A stretch of 64,000 bases of DNA from the NCBI RefSeq assembly GCF_900111315.1, contig NZ_FOGU01000001.1, positions 62,001 to 126,000 on the forward strand, given 5' to 3'. How positions within the stretch are numbered: the first letter of the stretch is position 1; each line of letters opens with the position of its first letter. This DNA is from Tranquillimonas rosea (GTDB lineage: Bacteria > Pseudomonadota > Alphaproteobacteria > Rhodobacterales > Rhodobacteraceae). Below the pieces are notes generated by a model. That model did no database searches, had not been told where the DNA came from, and saw nothing but the letters and a program-made list of their open reading frames with translations. Position numbers and translations under genes: made by a program. Below are positions 53,437 to 64,000 of this stretch, piece after piece.

Positions 53437-53706
53437 TCAGTGACAGGTGAATTCGCCGGTGACATTGCGCCATTCCCCCGGCCCGATCTGCCGGCGGTGG
53501 ACGAAGCGCACGGAGTGGAGCGGCCCCTCGATCTCGTCGTGCCAGAACTCGATGAACCGGAACAGCCGCGGGTGGTCCGGCGCGAGGTCGTAATCCTGCC
53601 AGATGAAACTGTTGAGGACGCTCTGGTAATCGGGCATGCGGTAGAACATCTCGGCCGTGGTCAGGCCGTAGCCCTGCAGCATCAACTCGGTCTCGGTCAT
53701 ACTCAT
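53437..53706 (-). CDS. usg: Usg-like family protein
   Basis: 89 residues from the ATG at 53704-53706. Matches the Usg family: ELMLQGYGLTTAEMFYRMPD, then SFIWQDYDLAPDHPRL and the C-terminal RNVTGEF. The name comes from an early reading frame upstream of trpF; function unknown. Alphaproteobacterial in distribution, which supports the assignment of the organism. Divergent from gyrA. Confidence 0.92.
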   Translation of the reverse strand: MSMTETELMLQGYGLTTAEMFYRMPDYQSVLNSFIWQDYDLAPDHPRLFRFIEFWHDEIEGPLHSVRFVHRRQIGPGEWRNVTGEFTCH

Positions 53707-53823
53707 CGAAGGCTTCCTTTCCTCACCCATTGGTAAAGGATGCGCCAATCCGGCGAGTATGCAACGAAAACAGTGTGTTAGCACTCGCGGCCTGTGGCTG
53801 CCGGGTTGTGGCGGCGCCCCCCA

Positions 53824-53853
53824 TTGCACGCTATATCCACGACAGTGTATAGT
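53824..53853 (+). promoter_or_regulatory. Candidate gyrA promoter
   Basis: TTGCAC at 53824-53829 and TATAGT at 53848-53853, 18 bases apart, 45 bases before the GTG start of gyrA. Consistent with a sigma70 promoter in an AT-richer patch. Confidence 0.55.
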
Positions 53854-53897
53854 CGGTCCAACAATATATAGATGCGCAAGGCAGAGGACACGTCCAG

Positions 53898-56660
53898 GTG
53901 AGCGATACGCCCGAACCCCCTGAGAATGATGACGAAATGGGCGGACAGCCGCCCTCGGCACCATCGGGACCGTCGATTTCGATCTCGGACGAGATGCGGA
54001 ACTCGTTCCTCGACTACGCGATGTCGGTCATCATCAGCCGGGCGATCCCGGATCTGCGCGACGGGCTGAAGCCGGTGCATCGCCGCATCCTCTATGCGAT
54101 GCACGAGACCGGGAACACCCACGACAAGGCGTACCGCAAGTCGGCCCGGCCCGTGGGCGACGTGATGGGCAAGTACCACCCCCACGGCGACAGCGCGATC
54201 TACGACGCGCTGGTGCGGATGGCGCAGGATTTCTCGATGTCGCTGCCGCTGCTGGATGGCCAGGGCAATTTCGGCTCGATGGACGGCGACAACCCGGCGG
54301 CCATGCGCTATACCGAGGTGCGGATGGACCGTCCTGCACAGTCGCTGCTGGCGGACATCGAGAAGGACACCGTCGACTGGCAGGACAATTACGACGGCAA
54401 GGACCTGGAGCCCAGCGTCCTGCCCGCGCGGTTTCCCAACATGCTGGTCAACGGCGCCGGCGGCATCGCCGTGGGCATGGCGACGAACATCCCGCCACAC
54501 AACCTGGGCGAGGTCGTCGACGCGACCCTGGCGCTGATCGCCGATCCGGACCTGTCCAGCGAACGGCTGATGGAATACGTGCCGGGGCCGGACTTTCCCA
54601 CCGGGGGCATCCTGCTGGGCCGCTCGGGCGCGCGGAAGGCCTACATGGAGGGCCGCGGCAGCGTCACCATCCGCGCCAAGACGCGGATCGAGGAGATGCG
54701 CAAGGACCGCTATGCCATCGTCATCGACGAGATCCCCTATCAGGTGAACAAGGCGGCCCTGGTCGAGCGCGTCGCCGACCTTGTGCGCGAGAAGAAGATC
54801 GAGGGCATCTCGGGCGTGCAGGACGAGTCCGACCGGGTCGGCGTCCGCGTGGCGATCGAGCTGAAGAAGGACGCGACGCCGGACGTCGTGCTGAACCAGC
54901 TCTACCGGTTCACACCGATGCAGACCACGTTCGGCTGCAACATGCTGGCGCTGCATGGCGGCCGGCCCGAACAGCTGACGCTGCGCGATTTCCTCACCCA
55001 TTTCATCGCCTTCCGCGAGGACGTGGTCGCCCGGCGCACCGCGTTCGAATTGCGCAAGGCGCGCGAGCGCAGCCACATCCTGTGCGGCCTCGCCGTGGCG
55101 GTGTCGAATGTCGACGAGGTCGTGGCGACGATCCGGGCCTCGACCGACGCGCCGGAGGCGCGCGAAAAGCTGATGGAGCGGCGCTGGCCCGCGGCCGACA
55201 TCGCGCCCTACATCCGGCTGATCGACGATCCGTCGCACACGATGAACGACGACGGCACCTACAACCTGTCCGAGCGGCAGGCCCGCGCGATCCTGGAGCT
55301 GCGGCTGCAGCGCCTGACCCAGATCGGCGTGAAGGAAGTCACAGACGAGCTCGAGGAGCTTGCCGCGAAGATCAAGGACTACCTCGACATCCTGCGCTCG
55401 CGCGAGCGCATCATGGAGATCATTTCGGACGAGCTGACCGAGGTTAAGACGAACTATGCCGTCGCCCGCCGTACCGAGATCGTCGACTGGGCCGGCGACA
55501 CCGACGACGAGGACCTGATCGAGCGCGAGGACATGGTCGTGACGGTCACCCAGTCCGGCTATATCAAGCGCACCCCGCTGGACGAGTTCCGGGCGCAGCG
55601 CCGGGGCGGCAAGGGCGTCGGCGGCATGGGGATGAAGGACGACGACATCGTCACCACCCTGTTCGTCGCGAACACGCACACGCCGCTTCTGTTCTTCACG
55701 ACCGACGGCATGGTCTACAAGCTCAAGACCTGGCGCCTGCCGGTGGGCTCGCGCACGGCACGGGGCAAGGCGATCGTCAACATCCTGCCGATCCCGAGCG
55801 GCGTGTCGATCGCGGCGATCATGCCGGTGGACCGCGCCGAGGAGGATTGGGACGAGCTGCAGGTGGTCTTCGCCACCTCGGCGGGCGACGTCCGGCGCAA
55901 CGCCCTGTCGGACTTCACCAACGTGAAGTCGAACGGCAAGATCGCGATGAAGCTGCCCGATGACGTGAGCCTGGTGAATGCCCGCATCGCGTCCGAGGAC
56001 GATGACGTGCTCCTGGTGACGGCCGAGGGCCGGGCGATCCGGTTCCGGACCACCGAGGTCCGGATCTTCAAGGGACGCGATTCCACCGGCGTGCGGGGCA
56101 TCCGGCTGGCCAACGGCGACCGCGTCGTCTCGATGGCCGTCATCCGCCATTTCGAGGCGACGCCGGAAGAGCGCGCGACCTATCTCAAGATGCGCCGCGC
56201 GATGGCCGGGCTCGCAGACGATTCCGATGCCGACGACGAGGACGGCGCCGGCGAGGACCGCGATTTCAGCCAGGAGCGCTATGTCGAGATGTCGGCGGCC
56301 GAGGACCTGATCCTGACGATCACCTCGAAAGGGTCCGGCAAGCTGAGCTCGAGCCACGACTACCCGGTGCGGGGCCGCGGCGGCCAGGGCGTGCGCGCGA
56401 TGGATGCGGCGATGCGGGGGGGCCCGCTGGTCGCCAGCTTCCCGGTCGAGACCGATGACCAGATCATGCTGGCGACATCGAAGGGCCAGTCGATCCGCGT
56501 GCCGATCGACGGAATCTCGTTCCGCTCGCGTGGGGCCGGCGGCGTGAAGGTGTTCAACACCGGTCCCGGGGAAGAGGTCGTCTCGGTCGCGTGGATCGCC
56601 GACCAAGGCAACGCCGAAGATCTGAGCGAGGACGACGACGGCACGACGCCGGAGGAATGA
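53898..56660 (+). CDS. gyrA: DNA gyrase subunit A
   Basis: 920 residues from a GTG start. A short acidic and proline-rich extension of 16 residues precedes the canonical part relative to E. coli numbering. The active-site Tyr138 (AMRYTEVRM) breaks DNA. The quinolone-determining residues are Ser99 and Asp103 in [10 protein letters not shown], equivalent to E. coli Ser83 and Asp87, so no common resistance change is present. The GyrA box QRRGGKG lies near 567, starting the C-terminal beta-pinwheel, and an acidic tail ends the protein. Confidence 0.99.
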   Translation: MSDTPEPPENDDEMGGQPPSAPSGPSISISDEMRNSFLDYAMSVIISRAIPDLRDGLKPVHRRILYAMHETGNTHDKAYRKSARPVGDVMGKYHPHGDSAIYDALVRMAQDFSMSLPLLDGQGNFGSMDGDNPAAMRYTEVRMDRPAQSLLADIEKDTVDWQDNYDGKDLEPSVLPARFPNMLVNGAGGIAVGMATNIPPHNLGEVVDATLALIADPDLSSERLMEYVPGPDFPTGGILLGRSGARKAYMEGRGSVTIRAKTRIEEMRKDRYAIVIDEIPYQVNKAALVERVADLVREKKIEGISGVQDESDRVGVRVAIELKKDATPDVVLNQLYRFTPMQTTFGCNMLALHGGRPEQLTLRDFLTHFIAFREDVVARRTAFELRKARERSHILCGLAVAVSNVDEVVATIRASTDAPEAREKLMERRWPAADIAPYIRLIDDPSHTMNDDGTYNLSERQARAILELRLQRLTQIGVKEVTDELEELAAKIKDYLDILRSRERIMEIISDELTEVKTNYAVARRTEIVDWAGDTDDEDLIEREDMVVTVTQSGYIKRTPLDEFRAQRRGGKGVGGMGMKDDDIVTTLFVANTHTPLLFFTTDGMVYKLKTWRLPVGSRTARGKAIVNILPIPSGVSIAAIMPVDRAEEDWDELQVVFATSAGDVRRNALSDFTNVKSNGKIAMKLPDDVSLVNARIASEDDDVLLVTAEGRAIRFRTTEVRIFKGRDSTGVRGIRLANGDRVVSMAVIRHFEATPEERATYLKMRRAMAGLADDSDADDEDGAGEDRDFSQERYVEMSAAEDLILTITSKGSGKLSSSHDYPVRGRGGQGVRAMDAAMRGGPLVASFPVETDDQIMLATSKGQSIRVPIDGISFRSRGAGGVKVFNTGPGEEVVSVAWIADQGNAEDLSEDDDGTTPEE

Positions 56661-56757
56661 GCGGGCGGGCGTGCCGCGCCCGCGTCGCCGTCCTGCCGCG
56701 ATTTTGCCCAACCCGGCTGCGAGCGTGATCCGACGCGACTCGCAGCCGGAGCCCCCG

Positions 56758-57255
56758 ATGCCCTTTCCGTCCCATGCCGATCCCCGCCTGCGGCGCACCC
56801 TGACCGGTGTGCGGATCCTGATCGCCTCGTGCTTTCTCGCGGCGACGGGGCTGATCGGGGACGCGTCCCTCAGCCTTTCCAACCTGGCGGACATGCCGGT
56901 CGCGACCGCCGAGCTTGTGGTCGGAACGGCCGTCTATGCCGCGGCCATTGCCACCATGCTGGGCTGCATGCTGCGTCTCGCCGCGGTGGCGCTCGCGCTG
57001 CTGGTGGTGGTGTCGGCGCTGGGGCTTCCGGCCGAGGGGATGGCCGGGCTCTGGAACGATGCCGCGCTGTCGGTTGCGGTGGCGCTGATCTCGATCGCGC
57101 CGCAACCGTGGGCCAAGCCGACCGCGACGTTCCGCAGCTCTCGCGGCACCGACCGTCGGCCACCGGCGGGACGCCACCGGACGCTGTCTTCCCTTGCCGA
57201 GGCGGGGGACAGCGCCGAGGACCGGAACATCTTTCACGACGTGACCACGGCCTGA
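56758..57255 (+). CDS. Hypothetical membrane protein, 165 residues
   Basis: Starts at the ATG at 56758 with a GGAG ribosome site upstream. Hydrophobic segments at about 20-37, 45-66, 69-90 and 98-115, rich in Ala and Leu, then a basic hydrophilic tail ([16 protein letters not shown]) and an acidic end. I do not recognise the family. Between gyrA and trmFO in the same direction, with 97 bases before and 31 after. Confidence 0.7.
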   Translation: MPFPSHADPRLRRTLTGVRILIASCFLAATGLIGDASLSLSNLADMPVATAELVVGTAVYAAAIATMLGCMLRLAAVALALLVVVSALGLPAEGMAGLWNDAALSVAVALISIAPQPWAKPTATFRSSRGTDRRPPAGRHRTLSSLAEAGDSAEDRNIFHDVTTA

Positions 57256-57286
57256 CCCTCTTTCAAAGCGCCGCGCACGCGGTTAC

Positions 57287-58651
57287 ATGCCCGGCATGAG
57301 CGAAGAACTTCACATCGTCGGCGGCGGCATGGCCGGGTCCGAGGCCGCGTGGCAGGCGGCCGAGGCCGGTGTGCCGGTCGTGATTCACGAAATGCGGCCC
57401 AAGGTCGGCACGTTCGCCCACCACACCGGCAATCTGGCCGAGATGGTGTGCTCGAACTCGTTCCGGTCGGACGACGATACGTCGAACGCCGTGGGGCTCC
57501 TGCACTGGGAGATGCGCGCGGCGAACGGGCTGATCATGTCAATGGCCGACCAGCACGCGCTGCCCGCGGGCGGCGCCCTGGCCGTGGACCGAGAGCCCTT
57601 TGCCGAGGCCGTGACCGCCCGGCTGCGGGCGCATCCCAATGTCCGCGTCGAAGAGGGCGAGATCACCGCCCTGCCCGACGACGGCCGTTGGATCATCGCG
57701 ACCGGCCCGCTGACCTCGTCGGCCCTGGGTCAGGCCATCGCGGCCGAGACCGGGCAGGACGCGCTGGCCTTCTTCGACGCCATCGCGCCCATCGTCTACA
57801 CCGAGACGATCGACATGGAGAAGGCCTGGTACCAGTCGCGCTACGACAAGGGCGAGACCGAGGAACAGCGCAAGGCCTACCTGAACTGCCCGATGGACCG
57901 CGACACCTACGAAGCGTTCATCGACGCGATCCTCGAGGCGGACAAGACGGAGTTTCACGAGGGCGAGACGGCGGATTACTTCGACGGATGCCTCCCGATC
58001 GAGGTAATGGCCGCGCGTGGGCGCGAGACGCTGCGCCACGGTCCGATGAAACCGGTGGGCCTGACGAACCCGCACCAGCCGGACGTGAAGGCGCACGCCA
58101 TCGTGCAGCTGCGCCGGGACAACGCGCTCGGCACATTGATGAACATCGTCGGGTTTCAGACCAAGATGAAGTACGGCGCGCAGAAAGAGGTCCTGCGGAT
58201 GATTCCGGGGCTTGAAGAGGCGCACTTTGCCCGGCTCGGCGGCATCCACCGGAACACGTTCCTCAACTCGCCGCGCCTGCTGGACGAGCGGATGCGCCTG
58301 CGCTCGCGGCCGAACATCCGCTTTGCCGGTCAGATCACCGGCGTCGAGGGGTATGTCGAATCCGCCGCCATGGGGCTGTTGGCCGGACGCATGGCCGCGG
58401 CCGAAATCGCGGGCCGCGACCTGCCGGCGGTGCCGCAGACGACGGCTATGGGCGCCCTCGTCCACCACATCACCGGCGGCGCCGACGCCAAGACGTTCCA
58501 GCCGATGAACGTCAATTTCGGGCTGTTCCCGCCGGTCGAGGGGCTCAAGGGCGGACGTCGCGGGCGCAAGGATCGCTACCGCGCCTATACCGACCGGGCA
58601 AAGACCGACTGGCAGGGCTGGATCGCCGCGACGGCGCCGGAGCCGGCCTGA
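57287..58651 (+). CDS. trmFO: Methylenetetrahydrofolate-tRNA-(uracil-5-)-methyltransferase TrmFO
   Basis: FAD- and folate-dependent enzyme that methylates U54 of tRNA. 454 residues (451 if the second ATG at 57296 is used). Opens with the FAD motif [14 protein letters not shown]. The cysteines of MVCSNSFRS and [12 protein letters not shown] are the conserved catalytic ones, and [10 protein letters not shown] and [10 protein letters not shown] are typical of the family. The alphaproteobacterial distribution fits. Confidence 0.97.
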   Translation: MPGMSEELHIVGGGMAGSEAAWQAAEAGVPVVIHEMRPKVGTFAHHTGNLAEMVCSNSFRSDDDTSNAVGLLHWEMRAANGLIMSMADQHALPAGGALAVDREPFAEAVTARLRAHPNVRVEEGEITALPDDGRWIIATGPLTSSALGQAIAAETGQDALAFFDAIAPIVYTETIDMEKAWYQSRYDKGETEEQRKAYLNCPMDRDTYEAFIDAILEADKTEFHEGETADYFDGCLPIEVMAARGRETLRHGPMKPVGLTNPHQPDVKAHAIVQLRRDNALGTLMNIVGFQTKMKYGAQKEVLRMIPGLEEAHFARLGGIHRNTFLNSPRLLDERMRLRSRPNIRFAGQITGVEGYVESAAMGLLAGRMAAAEIAGRDLPAVPQTTAMGALVHHITGGADAKTFQPMNVNFGLFPPVEGLKGGRRGRKDRYRAYTDRAKTDWQGWIAATAPEPA

Positions 58652-58738
58652 GCGTCGGACCCGGCGGGTGAGCCTCGCAGTCCATACGCGGACGGCCATG
58701 TCCCGAGTGGCGCACCCCTGCCATCCAGTCACGCCGAT

Positions 58739-59611
58739 GTGTCAGCCGTGACCCTCGTCACCCGGTTCGCCCCCTCGCCCACCGGGCCACTGCATCTGGG
58801 CCATGCCTTCTCGGCCCTGACCGCCCACGACCTTGCGCGGGACGCAGGCGGCACCTTACTGCTTCGCATCGAGGACATCGACCGCGCCCGCTCGAAGCCC
58901 GAATGGGAGACTGCGATCCACGAGGACCTGCGCTGGCTTGGCCTGCGCTGGCCCGAGCCGGTGATGCGACAATCGGATCGGCTCGACCTCTATCGCCAGA
59001 CGCTCGACCAGATGTGGCGGGAGGGACTGCTCTTTGCCTGTTCCTGCACGCGCCGCGACATCCGCGAGGCGCTGTCGGCCCCGCAGGAGGGCGCGATGGG
59101 GCCGGACGGGTTGATCTATCCGGGCACATGCCGCGCTGAGACGGTCCACCGCCATCCCGTCCCGCCCGACGGCACGGCCCTGCGGCTCGACATGGGCCGC
59201 GCGTGGGATCGGCTGGGCACCGACACGCTGACCTACGACGAGACCGGGCCCGAGCGACGCGGCCGGCACACGATCTCGCGAGACGCGGCCGTGATGGGGA
59301 TCGGCGACCCGGTGCTGGCCCGAAAAGACATCGGGACGTCGTATCACCTCTCGGTGGTGCTGGACGACGCGGCGCAGGGGATCACGGAGGTCGTGCGCGG
59401 GCTCGACTTGTTCGACGCGACCGGGCTGCATGTCATCCTGCAGGCGCTTCTGGACCTGCCGCGCCCGCGCTATCACCATCACCGCCTGATCCGCGACGAC
59501 GCGGGTAAGCGTCTGGCCAAGCGCGACGACGCGCGGGCCATCGCCGCCTATCGTCACGACGGGCTGAGCCCGGACGACCTGCGCCGGCTCGTCGGCCTGC
59601 CCGCGCGATGA
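58739..59611 (+). CDS. gluQRS: Glutamyl-Q tRNA(Asp) synthetase
   Basis: Truncated glutamyl-tRNA synthetase paralogue that attaches glutamate to queuosine in tRNA(Asp). 290 residues from a GTG start; an ATG two bases earlier is out of frame. HIGH-type motif HLGH at about 20-23 and a KMSKS equivalent KRLAKRDD near 259. Zinc-binding Cys residues appear in ACSCTRRDI and YPGTC. No anticodon-binding domain, as expected. Confidence 0.93.
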   Translation: MSAVTLVTRFAPSPTGPLHLGHAFSALTAHDLARDAGGTLLLRIEDIDRARSKPEWETAIHEDLRWLGLRWPEPVMRQSDRLDLYRQTLDQMWREGLLFACSCTRRDIREALSAPQEGAMGPDGLIYPGTCRAETVHRHPVPPDGTALRLDMGRAWDRLGTDTLTYDETGPERRGRHTISRDAAVMGIGDPVLARKDIGTSYHLSVVLDDAAQGITEVVRGLDLFDATGLHVILQALLDLPRPRYHHHRLIRDDAGKRLAKRDDARAIAAYRHDGLSPDDLRRLVGLPAR

Positions 59612-59618
59612 CGACCCA

Positions 59619-59978
59619 TTATGCCTCGGGCGTTGCGATCTCCACCGCCTCGCCGTCGCGGACCGCGGTGTAGAAGCACGAGCGGCGGCCGGTATGGCAG
59701 GCCGGTCCCTCCTGCCGGACCAGCGCCAGCAGGCAGTCGGAATCGCAGTCGATGCGCAGCTCGACCAGGTGCTGGAGATGTCCGCTCGTCTCGCCCTTGA
59801 CCCAGAACGCCGCGCGGGAGCGGGACCAGTAGGTCACCCGCCCGGTCTCAAGCGTGCGGCGGACCGCGTCGGCGTTCATCCAGGCCATCATCAGGACCTC
59901 GCCGGTCTCGGCCTCCTGCGCGATGCAGGGGATCAGACCTGCGTCATTGTATGACAGGCTGGCGGGATCGAAGGACAT
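59619..59978 (-). CDS. hisI: Phosphoribosyl-AMP cyclohydrolase
   Basis: Third step of histidine synthesis. 119 residues from the ATG at 59976-59978. [26 protein letters not shown] in pieces and the zinc and magnesium motif [11 protein letters not shown], then [12 protein letters not shown], are canonical. Stand-alone gene convergent with gluQRS, seven bases apart, and divergent from the scaffold gene. Confidence 0.97.
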   Translation of the reverse strand: MSFDPASLSYNDAGLIPCIAQEAETGEVLMMAWMNADAVRRTLETGRVTYWSRSRAAFWVKGETSGHLQHLVELRIDCDSDCLLALVRQEGPACHTGRRSCFYTAVRDGEAVEIATPEA

Positions 59979-60044
59979 CGCTACTCCTTTCCAACGGACG
60001 CGCACGGGCCTATCTATTCGGGACGCGACGAATGGGAAAGACCG

Positions 60045-60506
60045 ATGTCCGACAGCGACCTGATCAAGCTCTACTCCGGCCGGATTCTCGAACTGGCCGC
60101 CGATCTGCCGCTGACGGACCGGCTGGAGGCGCCGGACGCGACGGTGCGCAAGCGCTCGCCGCTGTGCGGATCAACCGTCACGGTGGACCTGTCCGTGACC
60201 GATGGACGGATCAGCGCCTATGGGCAGGACGTGAAGGCCTGCGCGCTGGGACAGGCCGCGGCATCCGTTGTCGGGTCGAACATCATCGGCCGCACCCGGA
60301 GCGAGGTCGAGACGGCCCGCGATCAGCTCAAGGCGATGCTGAAATCCGACGGGCCGGTACCCGACGCGCCGTTCGACGGTCTCTCCGTTCTCGAGCCTGC
60401 GCGGGACTACAAGAACCGCCATGCCTCGATCATGCTGACGCTCGACGCCACGGCCGAGGCGATGGCCCAGGCCGAGCGCGCCGCCGACCTGTCGCACCAC
60501 GGCTGA
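60045..60506 (+). CDS. IscU/SufU-like Fe-S scaffold protein
   Basis: 153 residues. Fe-S cluster assembly scaffold fold. Two of the three canonical cysteines are visible: SPLCGSTV and [11 protein letters not shown]. The usual third Cys position is replaced, since the segment reads [16 protein letters not shown]. The lineage has such a variant, so it may carry or relay clusters rather than build them alone. Divergent from hisI. Confidence 0.88.
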   Translation: MSDSDLIKLYSGRILELAADLPLTDRLEAPDATVRKRSPLCGSTVTVDLSVTDGRISAYGQDVKACALGQAAASVVGSNIIGRTRSEVETARDQLKAMLKSDGPVPDAPFDGLSVLEPARDYKNRHASIMLTLDATAEAMAQAERAADLSHHG

Positions 60507-60524
60507 TTTCCGCCTTTTATACAT

Positions 60525-60559
60525 AAAAAACCGCCGCACATCCCGAAGGATGGCGGCGG
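60525..60559 (-). terminator. Rho-independent terminator on the minus strand
   Basis: The minus-strand RNA pairs CCGCCGCCATCC with GGATGTGCGGCGG around a TTCG tetraloop, followed by six T residues (60525-60530). The orientation fits the small gene at 60708-60830. Confidence 0.9.
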
Positions 60560-60707
60560 AAGGTGCGTGTCTGTGGGGCGACCGGAGCATCCGGGGATGA
60601 GGCAGACCGGATGCAGGGGACAGGGATGCGACGCGGGCCGAACGTTGGGGACAGGGACCGCGCGCCGCTGGTCGGGTACAGACCGCAGGCAGAAACGGGG
60701 TCGGGCG

Positions 60708-60830
60708 TCAGAACAACCCGGGCAGATACAATCCGCCGATCAGAAGAACCACCAGCGCCGCGGCGCCGACGAAGTCCTGCGGCAAGGTGTCGGACGAGCG
60801 GTGTATCACGGCTTTGACGTCGGTGATCAT
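60708..60830 (-). CDS. 40-residue single-span membrane protein
   Basis: Open frame of 40 codons from the ATG at 60828-60830, preceded by GGGAG eight bases upstream. The N-terminal half is hydrophilic (MITDVKAVIHRSSDTLPQDF) and the rest is one hydrophobic helix, roughly VGAAALVVLLIGGLYLPGL. The next element on its strand is a strong terminator 150 bases downstream. Length and layout fit a genuine small membrane protein; I do not recognise it. The remaining bases to recG hold no other gene. Confidence 0.65.
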   Translation of the reverse strand: MITDVKAVIHRSSDTLPQDFVGAAALVVLLIGGLYLPGLF

Positions 60831-60943
60831 GTCGGCGGCTCCCTATGGTGTTCTTCGTGTTGCTCCTTTGTTCTCACAAGGATGCCGGTGAGTAAAGAAC
60901 TTTTTAGGAACATCCGGGAACAGGCGCGAACACTGGGCGCGAG

Positions 60944-64000
<3,057 letters not shown>

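Noticed and set aside
53778-56894. 1038-codon open frame antisense to gyrA
   Set aside because: Arg/His/Ala-rich low-information translation typical of the reverse frame of GC-rich coding sequence; it lies entirely over gyrA, which is certain.

Overview
The window looks like a chromosomal segment of a GC-rich alphaproteobacterium of the order Rhodobacterales (Roseobacter/Rhodobacter group). The evidence is the short Hfq followed at once by HflX, a Usg-family protein, a magnesium-type HemB, a phoR-pstSCAB-phoU-phoB block in one orientation, TrmFO, and a palindromic intergenic element built on GGGGATATTT that recurs four times. I see no insertion sequence, prophage, CRISPR array, rRNA or tRNA. 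Most of the window is housekeeping, with a few accessory stretches.

Layout. 0.1-5 kb: hfq-hflX, a membrane-anchored penicillin acylase-like hydrolase and a beta-hydroxyacid dehydrogenase. 5-11 kb (minus strand): ppiD-trpE, a SYLF lipoprotein and hemB, then two small membrane proteins. 11-21 kb: mfd, then a minus-strand series made of an orphan YejA-like binding protein, a tiny lipoprotein, a CsbD-like protein, an AMP-forming ligase, a DsbA-like oxidoreductase and a Bcr/CflA exporter. 20.7-23 kb: an unannotated small RNA gene with its own promoter and terminator, bdhA and a patatin-like lipase. 23-27.6 kb: a DUF502 protein, the pseudouridine catabolic pair psuKG, then rpsB-tsf with a strong terminator. 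27.9-36.4 kb: a LuxR-type solo regulator, then phoB, phoU, pstB, pstA, pstC, pstS and phoR, with a three-repeat Pho box in front of pstS. 36.5-42.3 kb: a conserved hypothetical gene, a divergent methionine pair (PLP trans-sulfuration enzyme and an acetyl-type MetA), a lipoprotein hydrolase, a TetR regulator and a flavin monooxygenase-like protein. 42.4-47.8 kb: a spermidine/putrescine-type ABC transporter without a binding protein, a capsule-type glycan gene and rplM-rpsI. 48-53.4 kb: a MocR regulator divergent from a DUF1127 gene, speD, a PepSY/cytochrome b561/membrane-bound LuxR-type cassette, ligT-like and speE. 53.4-64 kb: usg, gyrA, a small membrane protein, trmFO, gluQRS, hisI, an IscU-like scaffold, a 40-residue membrane protein with its own terminator, recG, and ligA running off the right edge.

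How the genes work together. The pst-pho block is a complete phosphate uptake and signalling unit whose histidine kinase lacks membrane segments. speD and speE make spermidine but are separated by an apparent membrane redox/regulator cassette. MetA carries Glu111, which points to O-acetylhomoserine rather than O-succinylhomoserine. The most attractive unexplained items are the small RNA at 20,767-20,842, the PepSY-cytochrome b561-membrane HTH cassette, the 40-residue protein at 60,708-60,830, the recurring palindromic element, and the non-canonical LuxR solo with nearby palindromes.
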